A DNA stretch of 64,000 nucleotides, from positions 12,546,648 through 12,610,647 of the forward strand of contig CM043969.1 in the NCBI GenBank assembly GCA_014529385.2. Direction: 5' to 3'. Below, piece by piece: positions 55,482 to 64,000 of this stretch (positions are counted from its first letter, which is position 1; the number at the start of each line of letters is the position of its first letter). The translations under genes were made by a program, and so were the position numbers. Under the pieces are notes generated by a model. It was not told the origin of the DNA, searched no databases, and saw nothing but the letters and a program-made list of their open reading frames with translations. This stretch comes from Adiantum capillus-veneris (taxonomy: Eukaryota > Streptophyta > Polypodiopsida > Polypodiales > Pteridaceae).

Positions 55482-55547
55482 GGGATTTTTTTTTTTTGAG
55501 CGTCGCTATGTGAGCGTCGCTAATGTGAAGAGCCTCTTGTAGTGGTA

Positions 55548-56021
55548 GGTGATCTTGAAGAGCCATTTGTTGCCTTGATTGACCATGGTTCAGAAATAAA
55601 CATAATGTCAAAGAGTCTCTACAACAAGTGCAAATGACCGATGGACACAGATCATGGCTGGATGGTAAAAGTGGCAAACAATTCATCCGGTGAATTGTAT
55701 GCAACATGTCCAGGTGTGAAGGTGACAATAGGTGATGTAAAGATTGACAAAAAAATCTTTGTACAGGATACATCTTCATATCATCTCATCCTTGGACAGC
55801 CCTACATTGTGGGAGTTCGAATGGAAATGAAGGTAATGGACAATGGTTCAGCATATGCTAGGATACGCAGCAAAGATGGTAAACGAGCTGTCCAATTTTT
55901 CAAAGTTTGTGTGAACCATGAAAGAAATTGTGACAACCTCAGAGAAAATCCTCTACCAAAGGTGATCAAAGAGTTTCATGACCATAGGGAAATGATGGGT
56001 TTTGGCCAAGTAGCATTGTAA
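55548..56021 (+). pseudogene. A2 aspartic protease
   Basis: Continues the gag frame directly after the CACTA target duplication: GDLEEPFVALIDHGSEINIMSKSLY (DHG active site, as in A1), TGA at 55635 where A1 has Trp, then the second half (55641-56018) with YHLILGQPYIVGVRMEMKV. The frame ends TAA at 56019, the same relative place as in A1. G GGT TTT at 55997-56003 lies in the reading frame eighteen to twenty-four bases before that stop. Confidence 0.85.
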
Positions 56022-58021
56022 AGCGGGATTGCAGTGGTACAGAAAGAAAAAGGGTCTCGCGTGATCCAAAAATAGGTGAAACTTTCTCAATGATCTCCTT
56101 GGTAACAAGGAATGGATCAGTATGTTTTACAAAACTTGAAGATTTGAAGAGATGTGAGAGGCAATATATGCATAATGTACAAATAGGCATGAAAAAGAGT
56201 GGGTTGCTAAAGCCTATTGAAAATGTTTTGGGTTTGTGTGAACAAGTTTCTTTTGTAGATACTATGGGTGAGCTTGATACTATAATGAGGTCTAGTTTGC
56301 ATCTTGAAAATGAAATTGTGGAAGTTTGCTATATGGAAATGTATCAAGTAATATAAGCCTTTAAAGAAAACCAAACAGTTGGCCCAGAAGTCCATGTTGA
56401 AACTAAATACAAGAGTGTAGCAAAGAAGGTGAAACCAATAGCTTCACCCTTACCACCCAACAATAGGGAAAAGATTGAGCAGGCTTCTTTACAACCAAGT
56501 TTGAGGAATCCTAAACAGATTGGGCATACCTTCACAAAGGAGTCTTTCCAAGATTTGCAGATTGGTCGCAAGGAGTTTCTAACACAAGGGGAGACAAAGT
56601 GCTTCAAAGAAATGCTTTCAAAGCATGGTAAGGCTTTTGCATTTGAGCCACATGAGATAGGATGTTTTGATCCTTCTATTGTAGCTCCTATGGTAATTTT
56701 CACAATACCTCATGTGCCTTGGAATCTACGTCCTATTCCGGTTCCAAAGGCTCATTTGCTAAATTTAGTAGAGCTACTGAATGAGAAAATCAAAATGGGA
56801 ATCTTGGAGCCTTCTTGTGCTCCATACTCAAACAGGTGGTTCACAGTTCCAAAGAAGAATGGTTCTCTACGCTTCATCCAAGATATGCAACCAATGAACA
56901 AGGTGACAATTAGAAATGTAGGTACAGGTCCAATTGTGGATGAGTTTGCAGAGGCGTTTGCAGGGAGGGAAATCTACTCAATGGGGGATCTCTACTCAGG
57001 GTATGATCAATTTCAACTTGCAATAGAAAGCAGATACTTGACAACCATGAGGACACCTTTGGGTTTGGTAAGGATATGTACCTTGCCACAGGGAGCAACC
57101 AACTCGGTTGCACATATGATGAATGGGATGAATAAGGTCTTACGTGACTTTATTCCTCAAATCACAATGCCTTTCATTGATGATTTGCCTATCAAAGGAT
57201 GTGAAGAAAGTGACAAAGATGAAGCTTTGGATCTCAAGGGATGTCGCAGGTTTGTGGTAAATCACATAAATGATTGTGATAAAATTTTGTATAGGTTGGA
57301 AGAAGTGAATCTTACATTGTTAGGGAAAAAGTCTATGTTTGGTGTCAATGAAATGCTTATTGTGGGGCACATGTGCGGGCCATATGGTAGGAAACCTTGT
57401 CCAGCAAAGGTAGATGCCATCCAAATAATGAAAGAAACATGCACTAGCATCACTGAGGTTAGAAGGTTTCTGGGAGCATGTGTCTTCTATGTTATTTGGA
57501 TTCCACATTATGCACATGTAGCTGATCCTCTTTATCAGCTGCTTAGAAAGAATCAAAAGTTTAAATGGACAGAAGCACATGTAAAATCCATGAAAAAGCT
57601 AAAGGAGTTGCTCCAGTCAGCAACGACTTTGAGAAAGGTAGACTATGAGTGTCAAAGGCCAGTAATTGTGACAGTAGACACCAGTCCTACAAGGATTGTA
57701 TGGGCAATAGGGCAAGATGACAAACAAGGACACAGGTATGTGGTAAGATTTGGAGCAAAGGTACTAAGTGCTCGCCAAAGAAACTATCCACAAATAAAGA
57801 GAGAGCTATGGGGTATGGTTACAGCCTTGAAAAGTGGGAAAGAGTACCTAATTGGTGCATGTGTGGTTGTAGAAACAAATTGTCTACCACTTCTTGGGAT
57901 GATTACAAGCTGCTCAACACCAGACATTGCTATGTTGCGATGGATTGCCTACATTAAGTCCTTAAATCTCGAGTTTAAGCACATTGCAGGTAAAGACAAT
58001 ACAGTGGCAGATATGCTATGA
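56003..58021 (+). pseudogene. A2 pol: linker, reverse transcriptase and RNase H
   Basis: In the -1 frame relative to gag-protease, open from 56003 (WPSSIVKRDC). The linker runs to 56420 with a TAA at 56354. RT (56700-57250): PVPKAHLLNLVELLNEKIKMG, YSNRWFTVPKKNGSLRFIQD, YSMGDLYSGYDQFQL (catalytic Asp), TLPQGATNSV and MPFIDDLPIKG (FIDD, catalytic pair intact). RNase H: VIVTVDTSPTRIVWAIGQ, RELWGMVTALKSG, and HIAGKDNTVADML. The RNase H end is hit by TGA at 58019. Otherwise about 530 residues are open without a break. Confidence 0.9.
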
Positions 58022-59548
58022 AGGGCAAGGTATGAAGATGAGTCACAAATGATTGACGAGGGAGATGATGTAGGCACAAAGTTCTATTCTATCTCTCATG
58101 TCAAAGGTAACAATGTCTGCATGACTAATTCACTTGAATTGTTCTTGAAAGATCTTTATGAAGGTGATTGGCTTTCTATTGGAAGCTACTTGAGTACTCT
58201 AACAAAACAGGATGATTGGTCTGAACAAGAATTCAAGAGGATACGCAGGAAAGCATATGGGTACTTATTAAGGGATGGTTACTTGTGGAAGCATCCTAAA
58301 CAAAAGGGTGCTACACCACAACGGGTTATATGTAAAAAAGAGACTCAAGTAAAGCTCATGCAAGAATTTCATGAGAGTCTATGGCCTGGACACAGGGGTG
58401 TGTGGGCAACCTTCTCTAAGTTGAAAGAAAAATACTGGTGGAAGGGTATGTATAAATATGTATCTCAATTTGTAGAGTCATGCGTAACTTGTCAAATGTA
58501 TTCAAATGTCCGACATCGTGATGGATTGCACCCTACGTATCCACTAGCCATGCACTATAAATGGGTTGTGGATCTAGTCACAATGCCTCTAGGACTCTGG
58601 CAGATGAGATACTTGGTTCTTGCACAAGAGGACCTAACTAATCAGGTTGAAGGAAGAGCATTAAGAGCTAAAACCACAGAAGCTGTGTGCAAATTCCTTC
58701 TTGATGAGGTGATTTGCCGTTATGGTTGTGTGGGAAAGATCACTGCAGATAGAGGTGAACTGGATGCTGAAGAAGCAAGGGAGTTCTTTTCCAGATTAGG
58801 AATCAAGCTTTCTCTTACCACAGCTTGCAACCCTGAAGGCAATGGAAAGAGTGAAAGAGGGTATCCTCCTATCATCAAAGCTTTGGCCAAGGCTTGCGAA
58901 GGAAGAGTTGGTGAGTGGCCAAAACTGTTACCATATGCTTTATGGGTTGATCGTACAACACATAGCTCAGTAACTGGTTACATGCCTGCGGAGATAATGT
59001 ATGGTCAAAAGCCAGTGATGCTGATTGAAGATACAATTCCCACATGGAATGTACTACCTTGGCAAGAGGGGCTTAGCAGGGAAGATCTCCTTGCATTGCG
59101 CATAAGGCAACTAGAGAGAAGACCTGGAGACATTGAGGCTGCAAAAGAATGACTCAAAAATGCAAGGCTGAAAAACAAGGACTACTTTGATAAGAGACAT
59201 CAGCTCAGGAGCAAAGCAATTGACAAAGGTGACTGGGTTTTAGTGTATGATAGTAGCCTTGATAACCAACACATAGTCATGCGTAAGTTCTCAAAAAGAT
59301 GGTTTTGACCGTATGTTGTAAAGCATGTGCATTAAAATGCTACTTACAGCTTGTCTGAACTAGATGGTATAGAAGTAAAGATTCACATTGCAGGAAAAAG
59401 GATCAAAATGTTTAAGAGAAGAGGAGACAATGATCCAGAAGATGTTGATGAGGAAGAAGAGCAAACCACATGTAAAGATCAAAGTGAAGATGAAGCTTTG
59501 GAATCATACAGTGAAGAAGAAAGCAAGGAATATGTACAAGAGGGCTGA
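58022..59548 (+). pseudogene. A2 integrase
   Basis: Open 58049-59149, same frame as RT. Zinc-binding H..H then CVTCQ (58360-58500). Core: VVDLVTMPLG (Asp), KITADRGE (Asp) and GNGKSERGYPPIIKAL (Glu), so the DDE triad is intact. Stops follow at 59150 (TGA), 59307 (TGA, WFGPY expected) and 59331 (TAA). The C-terminal part reads KGDWVLVYDSSLDNQH..RKFSKRWF and ends in an acidic tail (EDVDEEEEQ) at 59548. Confidence 0.88.
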
Positions 59549-60415
59549 TCTTACAAAGAAATAATGTGGCACATACCGGAGGATGTGCAGGTTTAGAGGG
59601 GGTGGATGTCGTGCTGTGACACGTACATAGTGGGAACGTATGCTACAAGAGTTATCTTGTAACTTTTTAGATACATAGTTATATTTTCTATAATGTACAT
59701 ATGCATATTTAAGTATAATAATATGCTTTCTATCTCATCCTATTATTTATCTCAAGGGTAATCTATTCTTACTTTACCATCAGAAAATACTATGGGAAGA
59801 GCGTCAATAGCTCCGCCTCTTTAACTTGGGACAAAAAGCATTGATTCTTTATTTCTACTATCTCATTATCATCTCACACCCTAGTTAGATCCTATATCTA
59901 GGGTAAACTCCAATATATATATATTCTATGTATTTTTCTTATATTTCTTTTTAAATAGCTACTAGGAGGGAATCAAATCCTAGTGGCACACTAGGTGGCA
60001 TGATTTCAAAGATATACTTATTTTAATGCATTATTGCAAGCATGATTACAAAACTTTGTCAAGGAGCAATGTCATGCTTTCATATGGCATGAGGTGTCCT
60101 TTGGAATCAAATGAAAGTGTAGGCTAAGGGGACCACAGGAAGACTTTTGCTGCCAGAAATGGACCCTATTTTGATGAATTTTTTACACAAGGTTCCAATC
60201 TGAATTGGAAAATGCACATAAAAAGGAAGTCGTAGGTAATGAGCTGAAGTTTCTACCCATATTTTTAATTTTTTATTTGGAGCCACGTTTGAGGAGATAG
60301 GATCAAAATATTGGACCCCAGTCTGTCCACATCATGCAGGGACAGCTCATTTCCAACTTTTCCAGTTTCTGTTCACATTGGCTCTTCTCTTCTTGTGTAA
60401 ACCCGTTCCCTTCAC

Positions 60416-60424
60416 CTATAAAAG
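60416..60424 (+). promoter_or_regulatory. TATA box of the A2 LTR
   Basis: CTATAAAAG followed by GGGACC, about 810 bp into the 2-kb LTR. Confidence 0.6.
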
Positions 60425-60979
60425 GGGACCTCTTCTTCCTTGAAAGGGACTCAACCATTCAAGCCATTGATGAGAGGAATTCTTGAGGGAGTGAGTAGTA
60501 ATGCCTAATTGTACTTAGCCATTAACATTAGGCCAAGCCTACACTTTCTCTTAGAGAAAGACTAGACATTCTTGTACGCTATCCTTGGAAGATCAAATCT
60601 AATCAAAGAAGGTGCTGGACTTGGCGTATCAATCAACGTTAAATTCTATTCTCTTCTTCTCTCTCCATCAATAATGGTGTCAAAGGGTTTGTCAAGTAAG
60701 ATATGTTCTACATTGATGTTTTCTTGATTTCTTGTTGTTTCCTTTTTCGTCTCTAATCCAACATATATATATATATATATATCTAAGCTCATCTCCTTAA
60801 CCAAACCTATCTCTCTCACTCTTAGTAATTCATCCTCTCTACAATTTTAGGTTCTCTTTGCTACAGGTACATCTCTCCCCCCAGTATCCTTATTGCCTAC
60901 GTGCAAGAATAGGGCTTGGGAGGGAAACTTTTCATCTCTTCACTTCTCTCATATCTACATTTCTCACACACTATCCTAG

Positions 60980-61198
60980 ATGAATAACCCATATGATGAT
61001 AATTGCTATCGCTTTCACTCTATACGATCTATTAGAATTAACGTATGGATTAGCCGTAAAATAAACTTTCAACAACGTATAGTGTTTCTCTTTGGCCCAG
61101 AAAGGCTCAATGAAATACTTCTTTCATCGGATCCCATCATACTACCTCTTATAGACTATAACTTTTCTTTTGATGTAAGCGTAGTTATCTTGCTATGA
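60980..61198 (+). CDS. Small ORF a in the A2 LTR (72 codons), similar to the next ORF
   Basis: MNNPYDDNCYRFHSIRSI at the start; the second half contains RIVFLFGPERLNEILLSSDP and IILPLIDYNFSFDVSVVILL. It aligns with ORF b over about 55 residues (shared LFG..RLN.I..S..P.ILP.I.Y..S.DV). Its TGA overlaps the ATG of ORF b. The 5' LTR copy keeps the second half open (46628-46741), but its start lies in the missing part. Function unknown; it may be a relic of a captured gene. Confidence 0.45.
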   Translation: MNNPYDDNCYRFHSIRSIRINVWISRKINFQQRIVFLFGPERLNEILLSSDPIILPLIDYNFSFDVSVVILL

Positions 61199-61407
61199 AC
61201 CAAGAGGATTTGTATACACAATTAATCCCAAGCACTAGACAAAATATATATATTATGGTAAGCACAAAACTACAATTCCAAAGAACAATTTGTAGCCTAT
61301 TTGGTCAGCCAAGATTGAATGCCATTAACTCATCTATTAACCCTTTCATACTACCCACGATACGATATGACCATAGCCATGATGTTTTCATCTTTGTGTT
61401 GTTTTGA
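61195..61407 (+). CDS. Small ORF b in the A2 LTR (70 codons), similar to ORF a
   Basis: Starts MNQEDLYTQLIPSTRQNI inside the stop of ORF a (ATGA overlap), then SLFGQPRLNAINSSINPFIL and RYDHSHDVFIFVLF. In the 5' LTR the copy (46738-46953) has one TGA at the Arg codon before LNAINSS. No known domain is recognised. Confidence 0.45.
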   Translation: MNQEDLYTQLIPSTRQNIYIMVSTKLQFQRTICSLFGQPRLNAINSSINPFILPTIRYDHSHDVFIFVLF

Positions 61408-61607
61408 CACTCTCTTTTGTGTTCTTTCTTTGTGTGTGTGAGTGCAAGAGAGAAAAAGTGGGACTTCTTTGATTGCACTTCCTTTCAAAACCTAGTCTTC
61501 ATGGCATCTATGGTTTAACTCCTTCATATAGTTTTTTGGAGTTCTCTCACAAAATCTCACAGCCATAAGCCCGGTGCTTTCCTGACAAAACCGCAAATTT
61601 CTCGACA

Positions 61608-64000
61608 ACGGGCCAAGGTAAAAGGGTCTTAATGAGAGATGGGTCAAAGGGTCCAAATGAGAGATGGTATGTCAAAGAGAAATGCTACCTAATGAATCTT
61701 AAAGACCTTAAGGTTAGCTTCATTAAATACCTCCAAAGGTTAGTGTTAAAAAGTCCTTAGACCTAAGACCATAAGGAAGCTGGGACAGACCTTGAGGTGG
61801 GAACCCTACGCAAGCTTGAGGTGCTTGTCGTGCTTGCTGACTAAGGTGCTTAAGGTTTTTGTGAGAATCTTGCCCAAGCTTGAGGTGCTTGTCATTCTTG
61901 AAGTATTCAATTCAAACATGATCTCTCAAGAGACATAAAATATTTTCATCCTTAAATGACTAAGGTGCTTGAAGTGTTCAATTTAAACATGATCTCTTAA
62001 GATGCAGAAAAGACACATGTCGAGATCCTCCCCATTTGCCCTCGTGATGTGCTGAATCCTATTGGATAGGCTTTAAAGGGATCCAATGATAATTTAGATG
62101 CATTTAAATAAATAATTAATCTCTTTCTCTCAAAAAAGAGAGAAAAGAGGACACTTGTCCAAATGATATAATTAAATAATACAAAAGAGAGAGAGGAGGT
62201 GGACCAAGCATGAGAGGGGGGGCTGATTTGGGCATCCATATACTCTTCCAGTGGCTATGAGCCGGTTTGGAATCCATTTTTTCCTTCCAAATCTCGGGAC
62301 CACATGTTACTGCAATGATCAATGGTTTGACAATTTAATATGAAGCAAGGCTTCTCCCTTGTGCCAAGGTACAGCCCAATGACTTGGCATCACGGGCAGT
62401 GACACACAAGTTTGGAAAACTAGCCAAATATGAATATCAGCTCCTCATAGAATTCCTACCAGTCTACACTGTGCAAGGCACTTATGGATTTGGTTCTCTC
62501 GTTGAAGCCATCACTCTCGCCGAGGGATTCAACATCTGTCTACAAGGTATGCTAACCAGGTGGCATAAAGTCCACCGCTTGAAAGATGACGCTTCCGCTA
62601 TCACACTCGCAACTCTGTCTAGGACAGATTAAGGATAATTCTAGGACTTATTTCATGGGTAATCACGACCCCTACAATGTAGGTGGATCAGAATGAGTTT
62701 TGTGTTTTTCTGTTACCTCTCTCGATGCGAGAGTCATACCGGAAAACTGGGAAATGCTTATACGATAAGATGCAATTCAGGCATAAGATGTCTAAGAGCA
62801 CACTTTCTGGACACACACTCTACAAATTTAAGGACAGTTCCTCAGCCCAGCATGCTCTTCTTTTCTCTCTTTTTCTTATTTCTTTCAAGAATAATGAAAC
62901 TCTTCTAGGAAGCTTTTGATACATATTCTGCTCGTGAGTTAGCTTGATCCAAGGTGCTCTAACTCACAGCTAGCACATGGCTAAGATGCTACTCAAATTA
63001 GTCTTCATCGGTTCGTCGATTGAACACTATTTTGCATAAGGGCTATGAGCTAAACAGGCTAAGAGCCGATGTCATGAGAAGGGTAAGACCCAACTATCGG
63101 CATTCTTTGGGTGATTGTTGTCAAGATATACCCAAGGAAGTACACATCGACGTTAATGGACAAGCAAGAGTCTTCTCATTACGGATGTTTAGGGTGTCAT
63201 TTTTGCACTATATGTTTCTAGTGCGATGCTCAAGTTGAGTTTTTGATACTCTTGCACTTACATCAGCTGATCTATACCATGGAGTCTAGAGGCAGCACAC
63301 AGTTGAGACAGCATGGCTGTTAATACGAGCTAGACATCTGACTTATGTGGATTTCTTGCTCTCACTATAGCACTACGGTGTGTCTATGGACATAGTTTTT
63401 GGGGTAAGACCCGGCGGGTGATTGTCACATCACCCCATAGGCATTAAGGATCACAGTTTGATATGCATTGAGGATCACAGTTGATCTCTCCCAGTTATAC
63501 TTTCAAGGAAAGAATTCCGCAATCTACCAAATGCGGTAGCGGACGGACACACTTTCCAAGTTGATTCTAATCATTCTTTACATTGTTGCCTATGTTGGTT
63601 ACCGTTACCTGCTAGTTGCACAGTTCTACAAAGGATCTTACCAGGGTGGTTGACAATGTATCTTCTACTCAATGGGTTTGGATTTTGAAGGCAACACCCA
63701 GGGTTTCTAGTACAATGTTGCTTGTTTTTTCCAATGTGGACGACGTGTTCCTCTCCATTTGAATAGCGGCAAGTGTACATTACGTTCAAATCTCCAGGTA
63801 CGCATCTATTGATTTGGTGTTATTCCATTTTTAGTATGCTTTGCTTGGTTTTTTAAGACGTCTAAGTATGCTTGAATGTTACAGAGCCATGCCAAGGGCA
63901 TGTCGGCACAAAGTTTTTTGGGCCAAGTGTCCAATCTATCTTTCTGCCTTATGCTATTATGAACGTACTTGTAGGGTTCAATTTGGCACATGTTGTCACA
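61608..64000. other. Unassigned sequence right of A2
   Basis: Short frames only (for example 62384-62632 and 63020-63238), none with a recognisable motif. Small direct repeats occur at 61807-62005 (CAAGCTTGAGGTGCTTGTC twice, ACATGATCTCTYAAGA twice). I see nothing else I can support. Confidence 0.3.

Larger units (their letters stand above)
49098..55544 (-). mobile_element. CACTA (En/Spm) DNA transposon, 6447 bp
   Basis: Seen: inverted ends CACTACAAGAGG / CCTCTTGTAGTG and the 3-bp target duplication GTA at 49095-49097 and 55545-55547. Repeated subterminal motifs TAGCGACGC/GCGTCGCTA lie in both ends. Two intron-containing genes on the minus strand resemble tnpD (TNP2 transposase) and tnpA. Known: these ends, the 3-bp duplication and the subterminal motif array define plant CACTA elements. 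The transposase has lost its catalytic core, so this copy is non-autonomous despite its length. Removing the element and one GTA leaves the A2 gag-protease frame continuous. Confidence 0.96.
46590..61607 (+). mobile_element. Family A retrotransposon, copy A2, carrying a CACTA element
   Basis: Order: truncated 5' LTR (46590-47152), PBS region (TGGTGAAACCGACGCG from 47159), gag (47220-49097), the CACTA element with its duplicated GTA (49098-55547), protease (55548-56021), pol in the -1 frame (56003-59548), polypurine tract (TTAGAGGGGGTGGA, 59593-59606) and 3' LTR (59607-61607). Without the CACTA about 8.6 kb remains. The shared part of the two LTRs differs at 18 of about 555 positions by my count (about 3%). 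The integrase lies after RNase H, the Ty3/gypsy order. Confidence 0.88.
59607..61607 (+). repeat. 3' LTR of A2 (about 2.0 kb)
   Basis: It starts TGTCGTGC after the purine tract and ends TTTCTCGACA, so the termini are inverted TGTCG/CGACA. A TATA box (CTATAAAAG, 60416-60424) marks the probable promoter. Two small tandem ORFs lie at 60980-61407. The flanking ACGGG cannot be checked as a target duplication because the 5' side is truncated. Confidence 0.85.

Noticed and set aside
1-64000. tRNA or rRNA genes, organelle DNA
   Set aside because: The only tRNA-like matches are 8-18-base primer-binding sites beside LTRs; no cloverleaf, rRNA or plastid/mitochondrial gene was recognised.

Overview
This window looks like nuclear DNA of a land plant. 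It is almost entirely nested transposable elements, and I found no intact host gene, rRNA, tRNA or CRISPR array. The evidence for a plant is Ty1/copia and Ty3/gypsy elements with plant-type primer-binding sites (initiator-Met and Asp tRNA), a Tat-clade gypsy element with a second RNase H, a CACTA (En/Spm) transposon with intron-containing genes, a LINE, and long GA/TG microsatellites. I cannot name the species. A TTAA-flanked piggyBac-like element leaves a non-angiosperm lineage open.

Layout. 1-1189: 5' LTR and leader of a gypsy element on the minus strand with an exact Asp-tRNA PBS. 1190-9992: minus-strand gypsy of 'family A' (copy A1), split by a young complete copia element (2308-7526, TSD ATGTG). 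9993-13440: 5' end of a related copy A3 (minus strand), whose LTR carries a 1.3-kb piggyBac-like element (11103-12441). 14062-19610: LINE remains (endonuclease, then reverse transcriptase), separated by the 5' part of a minus-strand LTR element and a 1.7-kb microsatellite tract. 21200-26290: Tat-type gypsy. 28158-29260: broken gene of unknown function. 29632-42520: two copies of one LTR ('D') bracketing a complete chromovirus C (30401-36169) and a 3-kb non-autonomous LTR element G (36747-39712, TSD ACAAT). 43329-46291: decayed gypsy element B. 46590-61607: family A copy A2 on the plus strand, carrying a 6447-bp CACTA element (49098-55544, TSD GTA) just before its protease active site. 61608-64000: nothing recognised.

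The elements are mostly dead but well resolved: TSDs, LTR ends, PBS, PPT and splice sites can be read. Comparing A1, A2 and A3 is the main lever. It shows what is inherited in the family (a -1 overlap between gag-protease and pol, a DHG protease motif) and what is later decay (stops, frameshifts). A recurrent pattern is in-frame TAG stops where glutamine is expected, consistent with deamination of methylated CAG sites. The most unusual items are the five-TAG young copia, the tandem homologous small ORFs inside the A2 LTR, the Ala-rich three-repeat ORF of element G, and the TTAA element.
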